In this document: piece by piece, positions 7,258 to 14,992 of the stretch
How the letters are laid out: each line of letters begins with the position of its first letter
Position numbering within the stretch: position 1 is the first letter of the stretch
Source: Burkholderia sp. Bp8992
GTDB lineage: Bacteria > Pseudomonadota > Gammaproteobacteria > Burkholderiales > Burkholderiaceae
NCBI RefSeq assembly: GCF_003853705.1
Contig: NZ_QTQI01000044.1
Location: forward strand, 1 to 43,804
Reading direction: 5' to 3'
DNA length: 43,804 nucleotides
Program-made: the position numbers and the translations under genes
The notes under the pieces: model-generated
Databases searched by the model: none
Told to the model about the DNA's origin: nothing
The model's input: the letters and a program-made list of their open reading frames with translations, nothing else

Positions 7258-9519
7258 ATGTTCAACTACAACTTTGCGCAGAACCCGGGCGGGCAAACGT
7301 CGACGGACGACCCGTCGCAGACTTCGGTGGGCGGTGGACTGGGGACGACGCTGTTCAATCGCAACGACCTCGAATGCGTGATGCAGATGCCGCTGCCGGG
7401 CGTCGTCATTTTCGTGCACGGGGTGAATTCCGAGGGCGAATGGTTCAAGGACGCCGAGCAGGGGCTGTGTGACGGATTGAACCGGCGCATGGGGCGATAT
7501 GACGATCAGTTGTTCCATTGCGGGCCGGTGGCCGGGCAGATGACGCCGGTCAGCTATATCGAAAGCCTGACGCCGGATGGGTTCCTGAATCCGGAAATGT
7601 CGTCGAAGACGTACATCAAGCCCGATCCGTCCTTTTCGCCCGTCATCCACTTCCGGTGGGGCTATGCCGCCAACGCAGTGGAGCTGAAGGAGTATGGCGA
7701 CAAGATCATGCTCAACGAGAAGAATTACTGGGGTGGCGGCCCGTTCGCGGGCGGGTGTTCGAGTCTGCCGGATCTGTGGAACGACGGGTTGAACGATCGG
7801 CTCTTTCTGTGGCTGACCGTTCAGCACATGAATGGCATCGGCAATCGAAAAATCTACTCCACGCCACCGCGCACTTACGGCGTGCTTGGCGCCCTGCGGC
7901 TGGCACGCTTGGTCGAGTCGATCCGCAAGCGACAGGCCGACGCGCCGATCACGATCGTTTGCCACAGCCAGGGAAACATGATCGGCCTTGCCGCTGCATT
8001 TCTTGGAGACCGCTTGCCCGAGGTGACGGATCAATGGGGCAAGAAAGGGCGCTGCGTCGCAGATACCTATGTTCTCGCCAATCCCCCGTACAGTCTCGTC
8101 GAGGCCAACATGACCGACTCATGGGCCCAGCGTGGGGTGCGCGACAAAAACGGGCACGTGGGGCGCGAGACCTATGTCGCGCGTAAGGAAACGCTGAGGG
8201 AGTACTTCGATATCCTGCGTGCCCGGGCCGAGCTGGAGATGCCCGCGGAGGATCTCGATCGCGCGATGGAAAACGCGAGACCGTCGAAGAACGGGGGCAA
8301 ACCGTATAGCGCAGCCAAGGACCGGGAGGCGCACGGGTTGTACCAGAAAAACACTTACGGGAGAGTGACGCTGTACTGCTGCCCGCACGATCAGGTCATT
8401 TCCGCCTTGACCGTTCAGGGAATCGGCTGGCGCGGGATGAGTGTCGATGAAATCAGTGCGACGAACGCGTGGGGCGTTTTTTCGCAACGCGTGTTTGCAT
8501 CGAATTACGAGGTGGGCGGCGAGAACAAGCTCTACCGGTATTGGCAGGATGACTGGCGCAAGGACAAGAATCAGAAGGAAGGTTTCTGGTATCCGCCATC
8601 ACCGCCTGCGCGGTATGGTCTTGGACGAGGTGTTCATTCTAATGGATGGTGGCTCCCGCAGTTTTTCACGATTGCCACGAGCCCCGTCCTCTACCTGTTC
8701 AATTTGACGAACATGGCGGTCAATGCCGATCCACCCAAAGACTGGGAAATCCCGATTACGGCACCGATGCTCGACAAGGAGACTCGCTTCCTTCCGCAGG
8801 CGTTCCGCTATGGCAAACCATCGGGCGCTTGCGATGCGCAAGGGAAACCGATTGAGGAAGGGCGCTTCAACGAGGGTTACGATCCACCGTCGGCTGGGCG
8901 TGACGCCAACAAGGAAAACAAGCGGGATGACGATCCATACGACAACTTCGACGCCAAGTCGGAAAAGTTCGCGACCGAGGGTGACGCGCTGAAAGCGCAG
9001 GGCGATGCCGCATCCGAAGCTGCGCAGCGATACGAGGATCATTCCATTCTCCGGATGGAAGCGAGAAGGTCCGGAAATCGTCGCTGGGTCGACAAGGAAG
9101 GAAATGTGATCGGGGAGGACAATCCGGAGGCAGCGAGTGCTGACTATACCGAATGGCGGAACAACGAGATATTCCAGATTCTGAACGGCGGGGACAAGAA
9201 TAACCCCACTAACCATTCGACCATCATGACCAACAAGGATCATGCTGAAAAGGCGTTGGCTTATGATGTGGCAATTGGGCTTTGCTATTTGACTGAAGAT
9301 GATTTCAAATATATCAGAATTCAAGCTGATTGGAGATTTGCCAGTGATTCCAAGTCGGGTGATCCTAATTTCCATTTGATGAATTATATAAATACTGGCA
9401 AGCACGGCGATCTATTTTTGCCTGACTGGGTTAAAAAGGACGAAGGTGCCGCGATGCCGGGGAAAATTTATGATGAGCGAGATGGCGGCTTTTTCATGAA
9501 GTTGGGAGGTATTTTATGA
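7258..9519 (+). CDS. tle3: T6SS phospholipase effector, Tle3 type (DUF3274)
   Basis: A 753-residue alpha/beta hydrolase. An oxyanion strand IFVHGVNSEG (51-60) is followed by the nucleophile elbow CHSQGN with Ser237, and VTLYCCPHDQVI supplies a likely catalytic Asp378. The C-terminal half is hydrophilic (EGDALKAQGDAASEAAQRY, then a region rich in Asn/Asp), as expected for the DUF3274 part of Tle3 proteins. In Pseudomonas aeruginosa Tle3 is an antibacterial lipase that acts in the periplasm of the target and travels on VgrG2b. The position directly after vgrG and overlapping a DUF2875 gene by ATGA matches that arrangement. There is no signal peptide, which fits loading from the cytosol. The last about 300 bp are markedly AT-rich compared with the first half. 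The call to Tle3 rather than another Tle family rests on neighbours and overall form. Confidence 0.87.
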   Translation: MFNYNFAQNPGGQTSTDDPSQTSVGGGLGTTLFNRNDLECVMQMPLPGVVIFVHGVNSEGEWFKDAEQGLCDGLNRRMGRYDDQLFHCGPVAGQMTPVSYIESLTPDGFLNPEMSSKTYIKPDPSFSPVIHFRWGYAANAVELKEYGDKIMLNEKNYWGGGPFAGGCSSLPDLWNDGLNDRLFLWLTVQHMNGIGNRKIYSTPPRTYGVLGALRLARLVESIRKRQADAPITIVCHSQGNMIGLAAAFLGDRLPEVTDQWGKKGRCVADTYVLANPPYSLVEANMTDSWAQRGVRDKNGHVGRETYVARKETLREYFDILRARAELEMPAEDLDRAMENARPSKNGGKPYSAAKDREAHGLYQKNTYGRVTLYCCPHDQVISALTVQGIGWRGMSVDEISATNAWGVFSQRVFASNYEVGGENKLYRYWQDDWRKDKNQKEGFWYPPSPPARYGLGRGVHSNGWWLPQFFTIATSPVLYLFNLTNMAVNADPPKDWEIPITAPMLDKETRFLPQAFRYGKPSGACDAQGKPIEEGRFNEGYDPPSAGRDANKENKRDDDPYDNFDAKSEKFATEGDALKAQGDAASEAAQRYEDHSILRMEARRSGNRRWVDKEGNVIGEDNPEAASADYTEWRNNEIFQILNGGDKNNPTNHSTIMTNKDHAEKALAYDVAIGLCYLTEDDFKYIRIQADWRFASDSKSGDPNFHLMNYINTGKHGDLFLPDWVKKDEGAAMPGKIYDERDGGFFMKLGGIL

Positions 9520-10997
9520 GGGCGGTCATCGCGACCTGGCCGCGTCGAGTCGGAGTTGCGAGCCTCGCGTTGTTTTTTGCTTTAGGGGCATCGTTTTTGA
9601 TATTGATTTCGTCTGGCAAGCCGGCAGGGGAGTTATTGGGTATGGGTAATCTGATGAAACGATTGGTGCTGGTCCCGGGGCTCGTGGCAATCATGGTATT
9701 TGCGTTCGCAACACTGATTGCTGCTCCTCGCGCGATGGCCGCCTCATCGGCCGATAAGGCAGTCCCGATAGCTGGGACCAGTTCATCCAAGCCTTTCGTT
9801 GCGCAGGTTGTAGGGCTTGGATGGATGAATCCCCTCCAACGCAGGGACTACCCTACCGAGTGGCAAATATTGTGGACACTTGGGCTGGTCAAGCCAAATG
9901 TCAACGATGATATGGTTAGAACGAATCCGAAGAAATATTCGACGTTGCAGGCAATTTCCATCGTTGCGGATGGTAACGGAGGAAGTGAATCATTTGCTGG
10001 ATTTTATGGGAAATATGTCGATAAATTATTGCTGCTCTTCCGGGTTCCATATTTTACGGGCGAAGATTATTTTTACACCGTGAGCTCGGATGACAAAAGA
10101 AAGTGGCGTGAGTTGGCTGGCATGCATGTGGAGTTGGCTATTCCTTCCGAACGAATTGAGCCTGCATCGGCTGCGTCATATCTGCGCAATCACATTGTCA
10201 ATATATTCGAAATCGGCAACCCGGCTGCAAAGAATCTATGGAGCCGCGACACACCGCCCGATGTGCACGTGACGACGGGGCACGGCAATGCCGGCTTCAC
10301 ATCGCTGAACGCCGCGCTGGACTATCTCGCTATGCATCCTGACAAGAGTGCATGGGTGATGAACTGGGATGCACCGAGTTTCCCGCCGAACGACGAACAG
10401 ATCAACGAGAACATGGTGGTGCTGTTCCTTGCCGGCCCGGATCTGAAGACCGAGCGCGATCCGCTGGCGTGGATCGGTAAAGCCGCTCGAAGCAACGTCA
10501 AGGATTTTGAGGCCAAGCAAGGTGCGAGCCGCGCGGTGCAGGCATGGAAGTCGACGATCGATACGGCTGCGAGTAACGCAGGCGTGCCGGTGTCGTCATT
10601 GAATTACATCGTGCACGACGCGGGCAAGGGCAGCGATGCTGCGTCGACACGCATTGCGTCGCTGTCGCAGACGCTGACGGAAGTCCTGCCGGAATACGAT
10701 TTCCGTACGCAGACCTTCAATACGTCGGCGTTGCTCGGTGACATGGGGGCTGGCGCAGCGCTGACCGATGTGGTGCTGGCAATCGGCCGAGCGAATCACC
10801 TCGGTGGAAATGTGCTCGTAGCTGGAACGTCCGACGCCGAGCACCCGACAGCGGTGGTTGTGGTCGCGCCTTCGAAACTGACGCCGATCGATGCAACTAA
10901 GAACTGGTTTCGCGCACGCGGCGGAAACAACGCCTATCTGCCTTGGTGGGGACGTCGTCACGATGCGAGTCCTACGACTCAAGGCTACTCAAAATAA
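9516..10997 (+). CDS. DUF2875 protein, Tla3-type lipase adaptor/partner, copy 1
   Basis: A 493-residue protein starting at ATG 9516, which overlaps the lipase stop (ATGA), so translation is coupled. The DUF2875 hallmark LQRRDYPTEWQILWTLGLV lies near residues 105-123 and a long conserved C-terminal half ends in NAYLPWWGRRHDA. In P. aeruginosa the DUF2875 protein Tla3 is a cytoplasmic adaptor that loads Tle3 onto VgrG2b. Here the N-terminus has two hydrophobic segments (about 12-33 and 49-70), the second ending in a signal-peptide-like AAPRAMAAS. An internal start at ATG 9642 (AGGGGAG 9 bp ahead) would give a plain signal peptide, as in copy 2. Adaptor, periplasmic immunity or membrane-anchored chaperone are all possible. 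The first half is AT-rich. Confidence 0.8.
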   Translation: MRAVIATWPRRVGVASLALFFALGASFLILISSGKPAGELLGMGNLMKRLVLVPGLVAIMVFAFATLIAAPRAMAASSADKAVPIAGTSSSKPFVAQVVGLGWMNPLQRRDYPTEWQILWTLGLVKPNVNDDMVRTNPKKYSTLQAISIVADGNGGSESFAGFYGKYVDKLLLLFRVPYFTGEDYFYTVSSDDKRKWRELAGMHVELAIPSERIEPASAASYLRNHIVNIFEIGNPAAKNLWSRDTPPDVHVTTGHGNAGFTSLNAALDYLAMHPDKSAWVMNWDAPSFPPNDEQINENMVVLFLAGPDLKTERDPLAWIGKAARSNVKDFEAKQGASRAVQAWKSTIDTAASNAGVPVSSLNYIVHDAGKGSDAASTRIASLSQTLTEVLPEYDFRTQTFNTSALLGDMGAGAALTDVVLAIGRANHLGGNVLVAGTSDAEHPTAVVVVAPSKLTPIDATKNWFRARGGNNAYLPWWGRRHDASPTTQGYSK

Positions 10998-11006
10998 GGA
11001 GCGCGC

Positions 11007-11270
11007 ATGCGCGGAATCATTCGAGTCGGCGACGCAACGAGCCACGGCGGGCAGGTCGTAACCGGCAGCGCGGTCAGCGAAGTGATGGGACGGCCGGTTG
11101 CGCGGCTCGGTGATACGTGTGTCTGTCCGATCACGGGCCATCAGGCCTGCTTTATCGCCGAAGGCGATCCGCAGGTCATCGTCGACGGCAAACCCGCTGC
11201 ATTCGATGGGCACAAGACCTCGTGTGGCGCGACGCTGATTTCGAGTCTGGCGTCGTCCGGGCGGGAATGA
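11007..11270 (+). CDS. PAAR-domain spike tip protein
   Basis: An 87-residue protein consisting only of a PAAR domain. It has the repeated glycine/histidine turns of the family: GDATSHGGQVVTGS, GRPVARLGDTCVCPITGH and a C-terminal GHKTSCGATLISS. The His and Cys residues are placed to bind the Zn ion at the cone tip. PAAR proteins cap the VgrG trimer and sharpen it. It starts 9 bp after copy 1 of the DUF2875 gene with a strong AAGGAG, and its stop is followed within 50 bp by copy 2. No effector domain is attached. Confidence 0.93.
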   Translation: MRGIIRVGDATSHGGQVVTGSAVSEVMGRPVARLGDTCVCPITGHQACFIAEGDPQVIVDGKPAAFDGHKTSCGATLISSLASSGRE

Positions 11271-11316
11271 ATTGCTGAACCGGCGCTCTGGATCGGCCGG
11301 TTCGATCGGGATATTC

Positions 11317-12654
11317 ATGAACGGCTTCATGCTTGCCAGACGTATCGGGTGCGTCCCGATCGTCGTAGCGACACTCTTGTCGGGCTCGCCATTGCGGGCT
11401 GAGACGCGCGCCGCATCGACGCAATCCGTCGAAGGTGCGTCCGCCGCGCCGTTTGTTGCTCAAGTCGTCGGACTTGAATGGCTCAATCCGCTGCAGCGTC
11501 GTGACTATCCGACCGAGTGGCAATTGCTGTGGACGCTCGGGTTGGTGAAACCGAATGCCAACGACGACATGGTTCGCACAAACCCAAAAAAATACTCGAC
11601 CTTGCAGGCGGTTTCCATCGTCGCCGATGGGCGGTGGGGGCGTGAGTCGTTCGTGGGTTTCTATAAAAAATATGTACGCGAACTTCTCGTGTTGTTTCGG
11701 ACGCGCTACGTGATGAACCCCGATTATTTTTACACCATCGGCTCGAAGTACAAGCGAGAGTGGCGTGAACTTGCCGGGGTGCGTGTCGAACTCGCACTTC
11801 CTGCCGGCCGGCTCGACCCAGAAGGCGCCGGAGCGTTCTTGCGTGACGAGATGGTAAATATGTATGAAATCGGCAACCCCTCCGCAAAAAATCTATGGAT
11901 CCACGACACGCCGCCCGATGTGCACGTGACGTCGGGTCGGGAGAATGCCGGCTTCACGTCGCTGAACGCCGCGCTGGACTACCTCGCTGCGCACCCCGAC
12001 AAAAGCGCATGGGTGATGAACTGGGACGCACCAGGTTTTCCCCCGCAGGACGAACAGATCAACGAGAACATGGTGGTGTTGTTCCTCGCCGGCCCCGATC
12101 TGAAGACCGAGCGCGAACCGTTGGCATGGATCGGCAAGGCGTCGCAAGGCAGCGTCCAGGCTTTCGACGCAAAGCAAGGCGGGAGCCGCGCGGTGCACGC
12201 ATGGAAGTCGACGATCGATGCGGCGGCAGGCAACGCGGGCGTCACGGCCTCGTCGCTGAACTACGTTGTCCACGATGCGGGCAAGGGCAGCGCGGTCGCT
12301 TCGGCAAGGGCTGCGTCCCTTTCACAAGGCCTCGCGGAAGCCGTGCCGGAAAGCGACCTCCGCGGCGAAACCTTCAATACGACGGCACTGCTCGGTGACA
12401 TGGGTGCCGGTTCAGCGTTGACCAATGTGGCACTCGCGATCGGCCGCGCGAATCACCTCGGTGGAAACGTGCTCGTGGCGGGAACGACCGACGCCGAGCA
12501 TCCGACGGCAGCGGTGGTGGTCGCGCCATCGAAGCTGACACCGATCGATGCCGGCAAGAACTGGTTCCGCGCACGCGGCGAAAACAACGCGTACTTGCCG
12601 TGGTGGGGCCGCCGTCACGATGCGCGTCCAGCGTCGCAAGGCTATTCGGAGTAG
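11317..12654 (+). CDS. DUF2875 protein, Tla3-type, copy 2
   Basis: A 445-residue paralogue of the protein encoded at 9516-10997. Long blocks are identical in the C-terminal half (INENMVVLFLAGPDLKTER, AIGRANHLGGNVLVAGT, NAYLPWWGRRHDA) while the middle part (residues about 90-170) has diverged. ATG 11317 with CGGGA just ahead gives a clean signal peptide (MLARRIGCVPIVVATLLSG, cleavage near LRA-ET). A TTG frame start at 11272 would add 15 residues before it. Unlike copy 1 it is GC-rich throughout. It is the last gene of the island. It may serve as immunity protein, as spare adaptor, or as partner for a lipase lost from this site. Confidence 0.78.
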   Translation: MNGFMLARRIGCVPIVVATLLSGSPLRAETRAASTQSVEGASAAPFVAQVVGLEWLNPLQRRDYPTEWQLLWTLGLVKPNANDDMVRTNPKKYSTLQAVSIVADGRWGRESFVGFYKKYVRELLVLFRTRYVMNPDYFYTIGSKYKREWRELAGVRVELALPAGRLDPEGAGAFLRDEMVNMYEIGNPSAKNLWIHDTPPDVHVTSGRENAGFTSLNAALDYLAAHPDKSAWVMNWDAPGFPPQDEQINENMVVLFLAGPDLKTEREPLAWIGKASQGSVQAFDAKQGGSRAVHAWKSTIDAAAGNAGVTASSLNYVVHDAGKGSAVASARAASLSQGLAEAVPESDLRGETFNTTALLGDMGAGSALTNVALAIGRANHLGGNVLVAGTTDAEHPTAAVVVAPSKLTPIDAGKNWFRARGENNAYLPWWGRRHDARPASQGYSE

Positions 12655-13082
12655 GACCTCGCGCAGGCGACTGCGGCAATACATTGCATGTCCGCCCGTC
12701 AAGCATCGGCGGATGCACCGCCGACGGTGCGTTGCGACGACACCCTCCCGGCATTAAGCAATCTGTAACAATCAGCGGAATAGCGAGAAGCAAATTCTTT
12801 CAAAATACTTTCGATTGTTCGTTGCCGGCACCTGCCCGGAAATCCGGAATCTCGCTCCATCAAGGCATTTGCACCCGCGCCACCAAAAGCGGCATCGGGA
12901 TTTTTCTCGTATACATTACATATCGTATGGAAAATGAAAGATTTACTCGGCTTGACGTGCCGCACCGTCGCCATTTATTGTCCGTCTGCCGCCCGTGAGA
13001 GAGCACGACGGCAATCGCGGAAGCGCGCGTTGCGCGCACGCCAACACGTAGCAAAAAGCAGAAAAGGAAACGTGGTAGCCAC
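12655..13082 (+). promoter_or_regulatory. 428-bp gap with a probable promoter for the Ter operon
   Basis: No gene is seen. TTGACG (12952-12957) and TTTATT (12974-12979) are spaced by 16 bp and lie about 100 bp before telA, which makes a reasonable sigma-70 promoter. The AT-rich stretch 12895-12945 upstream contains a GTATACATTACATATCGTAT patch that could be an activator site. A 7-bp hairpin at 12706-12724 (TCGGCGG/CCGCCGA) follows the T6SS island but lacks a T-run. A GGAAACG Shine-Dalgarno lies shortly before 13083. Confidence 0.45.
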
Positions 13083-14180
13083 ATGAAGCCGCTATTCGAC
13101 GACAAGAAATCCGATGCGGTCAGCGATCGTCCTTCCATTCCGTCTTCGTCACCCGTCGCGGTGCCTGCCGCCGTCGCCAACGTCGTCGTACCGGCCGCCC
13201 AGCCGACGGAGCACGCGCGCCTGATCACCGTCGACGAGATCGACCAGCTCGGCGCGACGCAGGGCACGCGGATCGCCGCCTTTTCCCAGCAGATTCTCGC
13301 GAGCGTCCGCGCGTCGGATGCCGACCAGTTCGGCGACAAGCTCAACGAACTGATCGCGACCGCGAAGGGGCTGGACCCGCGCGGCGCCGACAAGGGCGGG
13401 CTGCTCACGCAGGTCACGCGGCTGTTCCGCTCGACCAAGGAGAAGCTGCTGTCGCAATACGAGTCGGTGAGCAAGCGGATGGACACGCTCGTCGTCGAGC
13501 TCGAAAACCATGCGCAGCGCCAGAAGGCCGGCATCGACGAGCTCGAGCGGATGTACAACGACAACTACGCGCTGCACCAGGAGCTTGCGCAGTCGAAGGC
13601 GCATGGCGAAACGGCACTCGCCACGTTGCGCGCGCACCTCGCGGCCGGCCAGCAGCCGGCGGACGACGCGTTCGCCGCGCAGCGCCTGCTCGACGTGAAG
13701 CGCAAGGTCGACGCGCTCGAAAGCAAGCTCGACGACCTCGACCGCGCGATGCTGATGTCGAAGCAGCTCGCGCCGCAGATCCGGATGGAGCAGGACCAGA
13801 AACGCACGCTGACGTCGAAGTTCATGACGATCAAGACCGTGCTGATCCCCGCGTGGACCAACGCGTTCGCGCTCTACCTCGAACAGCTCAGCACGAAGCG
13901 CGCGGCGGCACTCGCGAATGCGACGTACGACGCGGCCGACGAGGCGATCCGCGCGCAGGCCGACCTGAACCGCCAGAACGCGCAGGAAGTCGCGAAGCTC
14001 GGCCAGCGTCCGGTGATCTCGACCGACACGTTCGAATACGCGCAGCAGCAGCTGTTCGGCGCGTTCGACGACATCACGCAGATCATCGCCGACGGCCGCC
14101 GCCAGCGCGAACAGGACGCGCCGCGCCTGCGCCAGCTCGAACAGGACCTGATCACCCGATTCGCTCCGAAGCAGAACTGA
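13083..14180 (+). CDS. telA: TelA/KlaA-family toxic anion resistance protein
   Basis: A 365-residue soluble protein. After a variable Pro/Ala-rich N-terminus (1-40) it shows the TelA core: IDQLGATQGTRIAAFSQQIL, a long coiled-coil (about 110-185; ESVSKRMDTLVVELENHAQR) and the C-terminal helices containing PAWTNAFALYLEQLSTKRA, ending at the usual family length. TelA proteins are associated with tellurite and other toxic-anion resistance and with Ter-type stress complexes; the biochemical activity is unknown. It is the first gene of a five-gene same-strand operon with vWA, DUF475/TerC, TerD and an unknown protein, which suggests a stress-sensing membrane complex rather than tellurite resistance alone. 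Confidence 0.92.
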   Translation: MKPLFDDKKSDAVSDRPSIPSSSPVAVPAAVANVVVPAAQPTEHARLITVDEIDQLGATQGTRIAAFSQQILASVRASDADQFGDKLNELIATAKGLDPRGADKGGLLTQVTRLFRSTKEKLLSQYESVSKRMDTLVVELENHAQRQKAGIDELERMYNDNYALHQELAQSKAHGETALATLRAHLAAGQQPADDAFAAQRLLDVKRKVDALESKLDDLDRAMLMSKQLAPQIRMEQDQKRTLTSKFMTIKTVLIPAWTNAFALYLEQLSTKRAAALANATYDAADEAIRAQADLNRQNAQEVAKLGQRPVISTDTFEYAQQQLFGAFDDITQIIADGRRQREQDAPRLRQLEQDLITRFAPKQN

Positions 14181-14207
14181 TAACCAAGAGAACCGAGAGA
14201 ACACCGC

Positions 14208-14948
14208 ATGATTACGCTTGAGAAACGCGCGGCGAAGGTCGCGATCGTCCTCGAAAAACGCCAGATCCTGAAGCCGCCCGTCGTGCGCGTCGGCGCGGCG
14301 CTCGACATCTCCGGTTCGGCGAAGCCGCTGTACCAGTCGGGCGTGATCCAGGAGACGCACGACCGGATCCTCGGCATCGCATTGAAGTTCGACGACAACG
14401 GCGAAGTCGACACGTGGACCTTCACCGAAGGCTACGACCGCCTGCCGACCGCGACGCCGGACAACTACGGCTCGTACATCTCCGATCACGTGCTCGACGC
14501 GCGGATCGAGAAGTGGGGCGGCACGCAGTATGCGCCGGTGATGAACGACATCGTCGACTTCTTCTTCCGCGCGCCGGAGCCGAAGCGCGAAGCCAGGCGC
14601 GGCTTCCTGAGCCGGCTGTTCGGCAGTGCGGACGACACGTCCGCGCCGGCCGCCTCCGCACCGGCGAACGGCCATCTGCCCGCGTGGGTGCTGTTCGTCA
14701 CCGACGGCCAGAACCCGAAGAACGACCGCAAGCGCGTGCGCCAGCTGCTGGCCGAGTCGCAGCATTTCCCGTTGTACTGGTCGCTGGTCGGCGTCGGCGA
14801 TCCGAGCGAATTCGGCTTCCTCGCGGAAATCGCGGGCGAAATGCCGAACGTCGGCTTCCTGCATCTCGAATCGCTGAATATCAGCGACGAACAGATCTAC
14901 GAACAGCTGATCACGCAGGAATTCTGCGACTGGGTGCGCGCGAAGTAA
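14208..14948 (+). CDS. vWA-domain protein, TerF-like
   Basis: A 246-residue von Willebrand A protein. The metal-ion adhesion site is visible as DISGS (Asp33, Ser35, Ser37), with GGTQYAPVM supplying the Thr and FVTDGQNPKND the Asp of the site. It matches the vWA half of TerF-type proteins in tellurium-resistance operons. A Lys/Arg-rich and Ala/Pro-rich loop near residues 125-157 interrupts the fold. It lies 27 bp behind telA. By analogy with Ter systems it is a metal-dependent protein-interaction module acting with TerD and the TerC-like membrane protein. The direct partner is inferred, not seen. Confidence 0.88.
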   Translation: MITLEKRAAKVAIVLEKRQILKPPVVRVGAALDISGSAKPLYQSGVIQETHDRILGIALKFDDNGEVDTWTFTEGYDRLPTATPDNYGSYISDHVLDARIEKWGGTQYAPVMNDIVDFFFRAPEPKREARRGFLSRLFGSADDTSAPAASAPANGHLPAWVLFVTDGQNPKNDRKRVRQLLAESQHFPLYWSLVGVGDPSEFGFLAEIAGEMPNVGFLHLESLNISDEQIYEQLITQEFCDWVRAK

Positions 14949-14992
14949 GCGCGGCCCGTACGCCCCTTTTTCTGAACTCGATTACCCCCATC

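Noticed and set aside
12706-12724. Hairpin TCGGCGG-ATGCA-CCGCCGA as terminator of the T6SS island
   Set aside because: Perfect stem but no T-run follows, so intrinsic termination is not supported.
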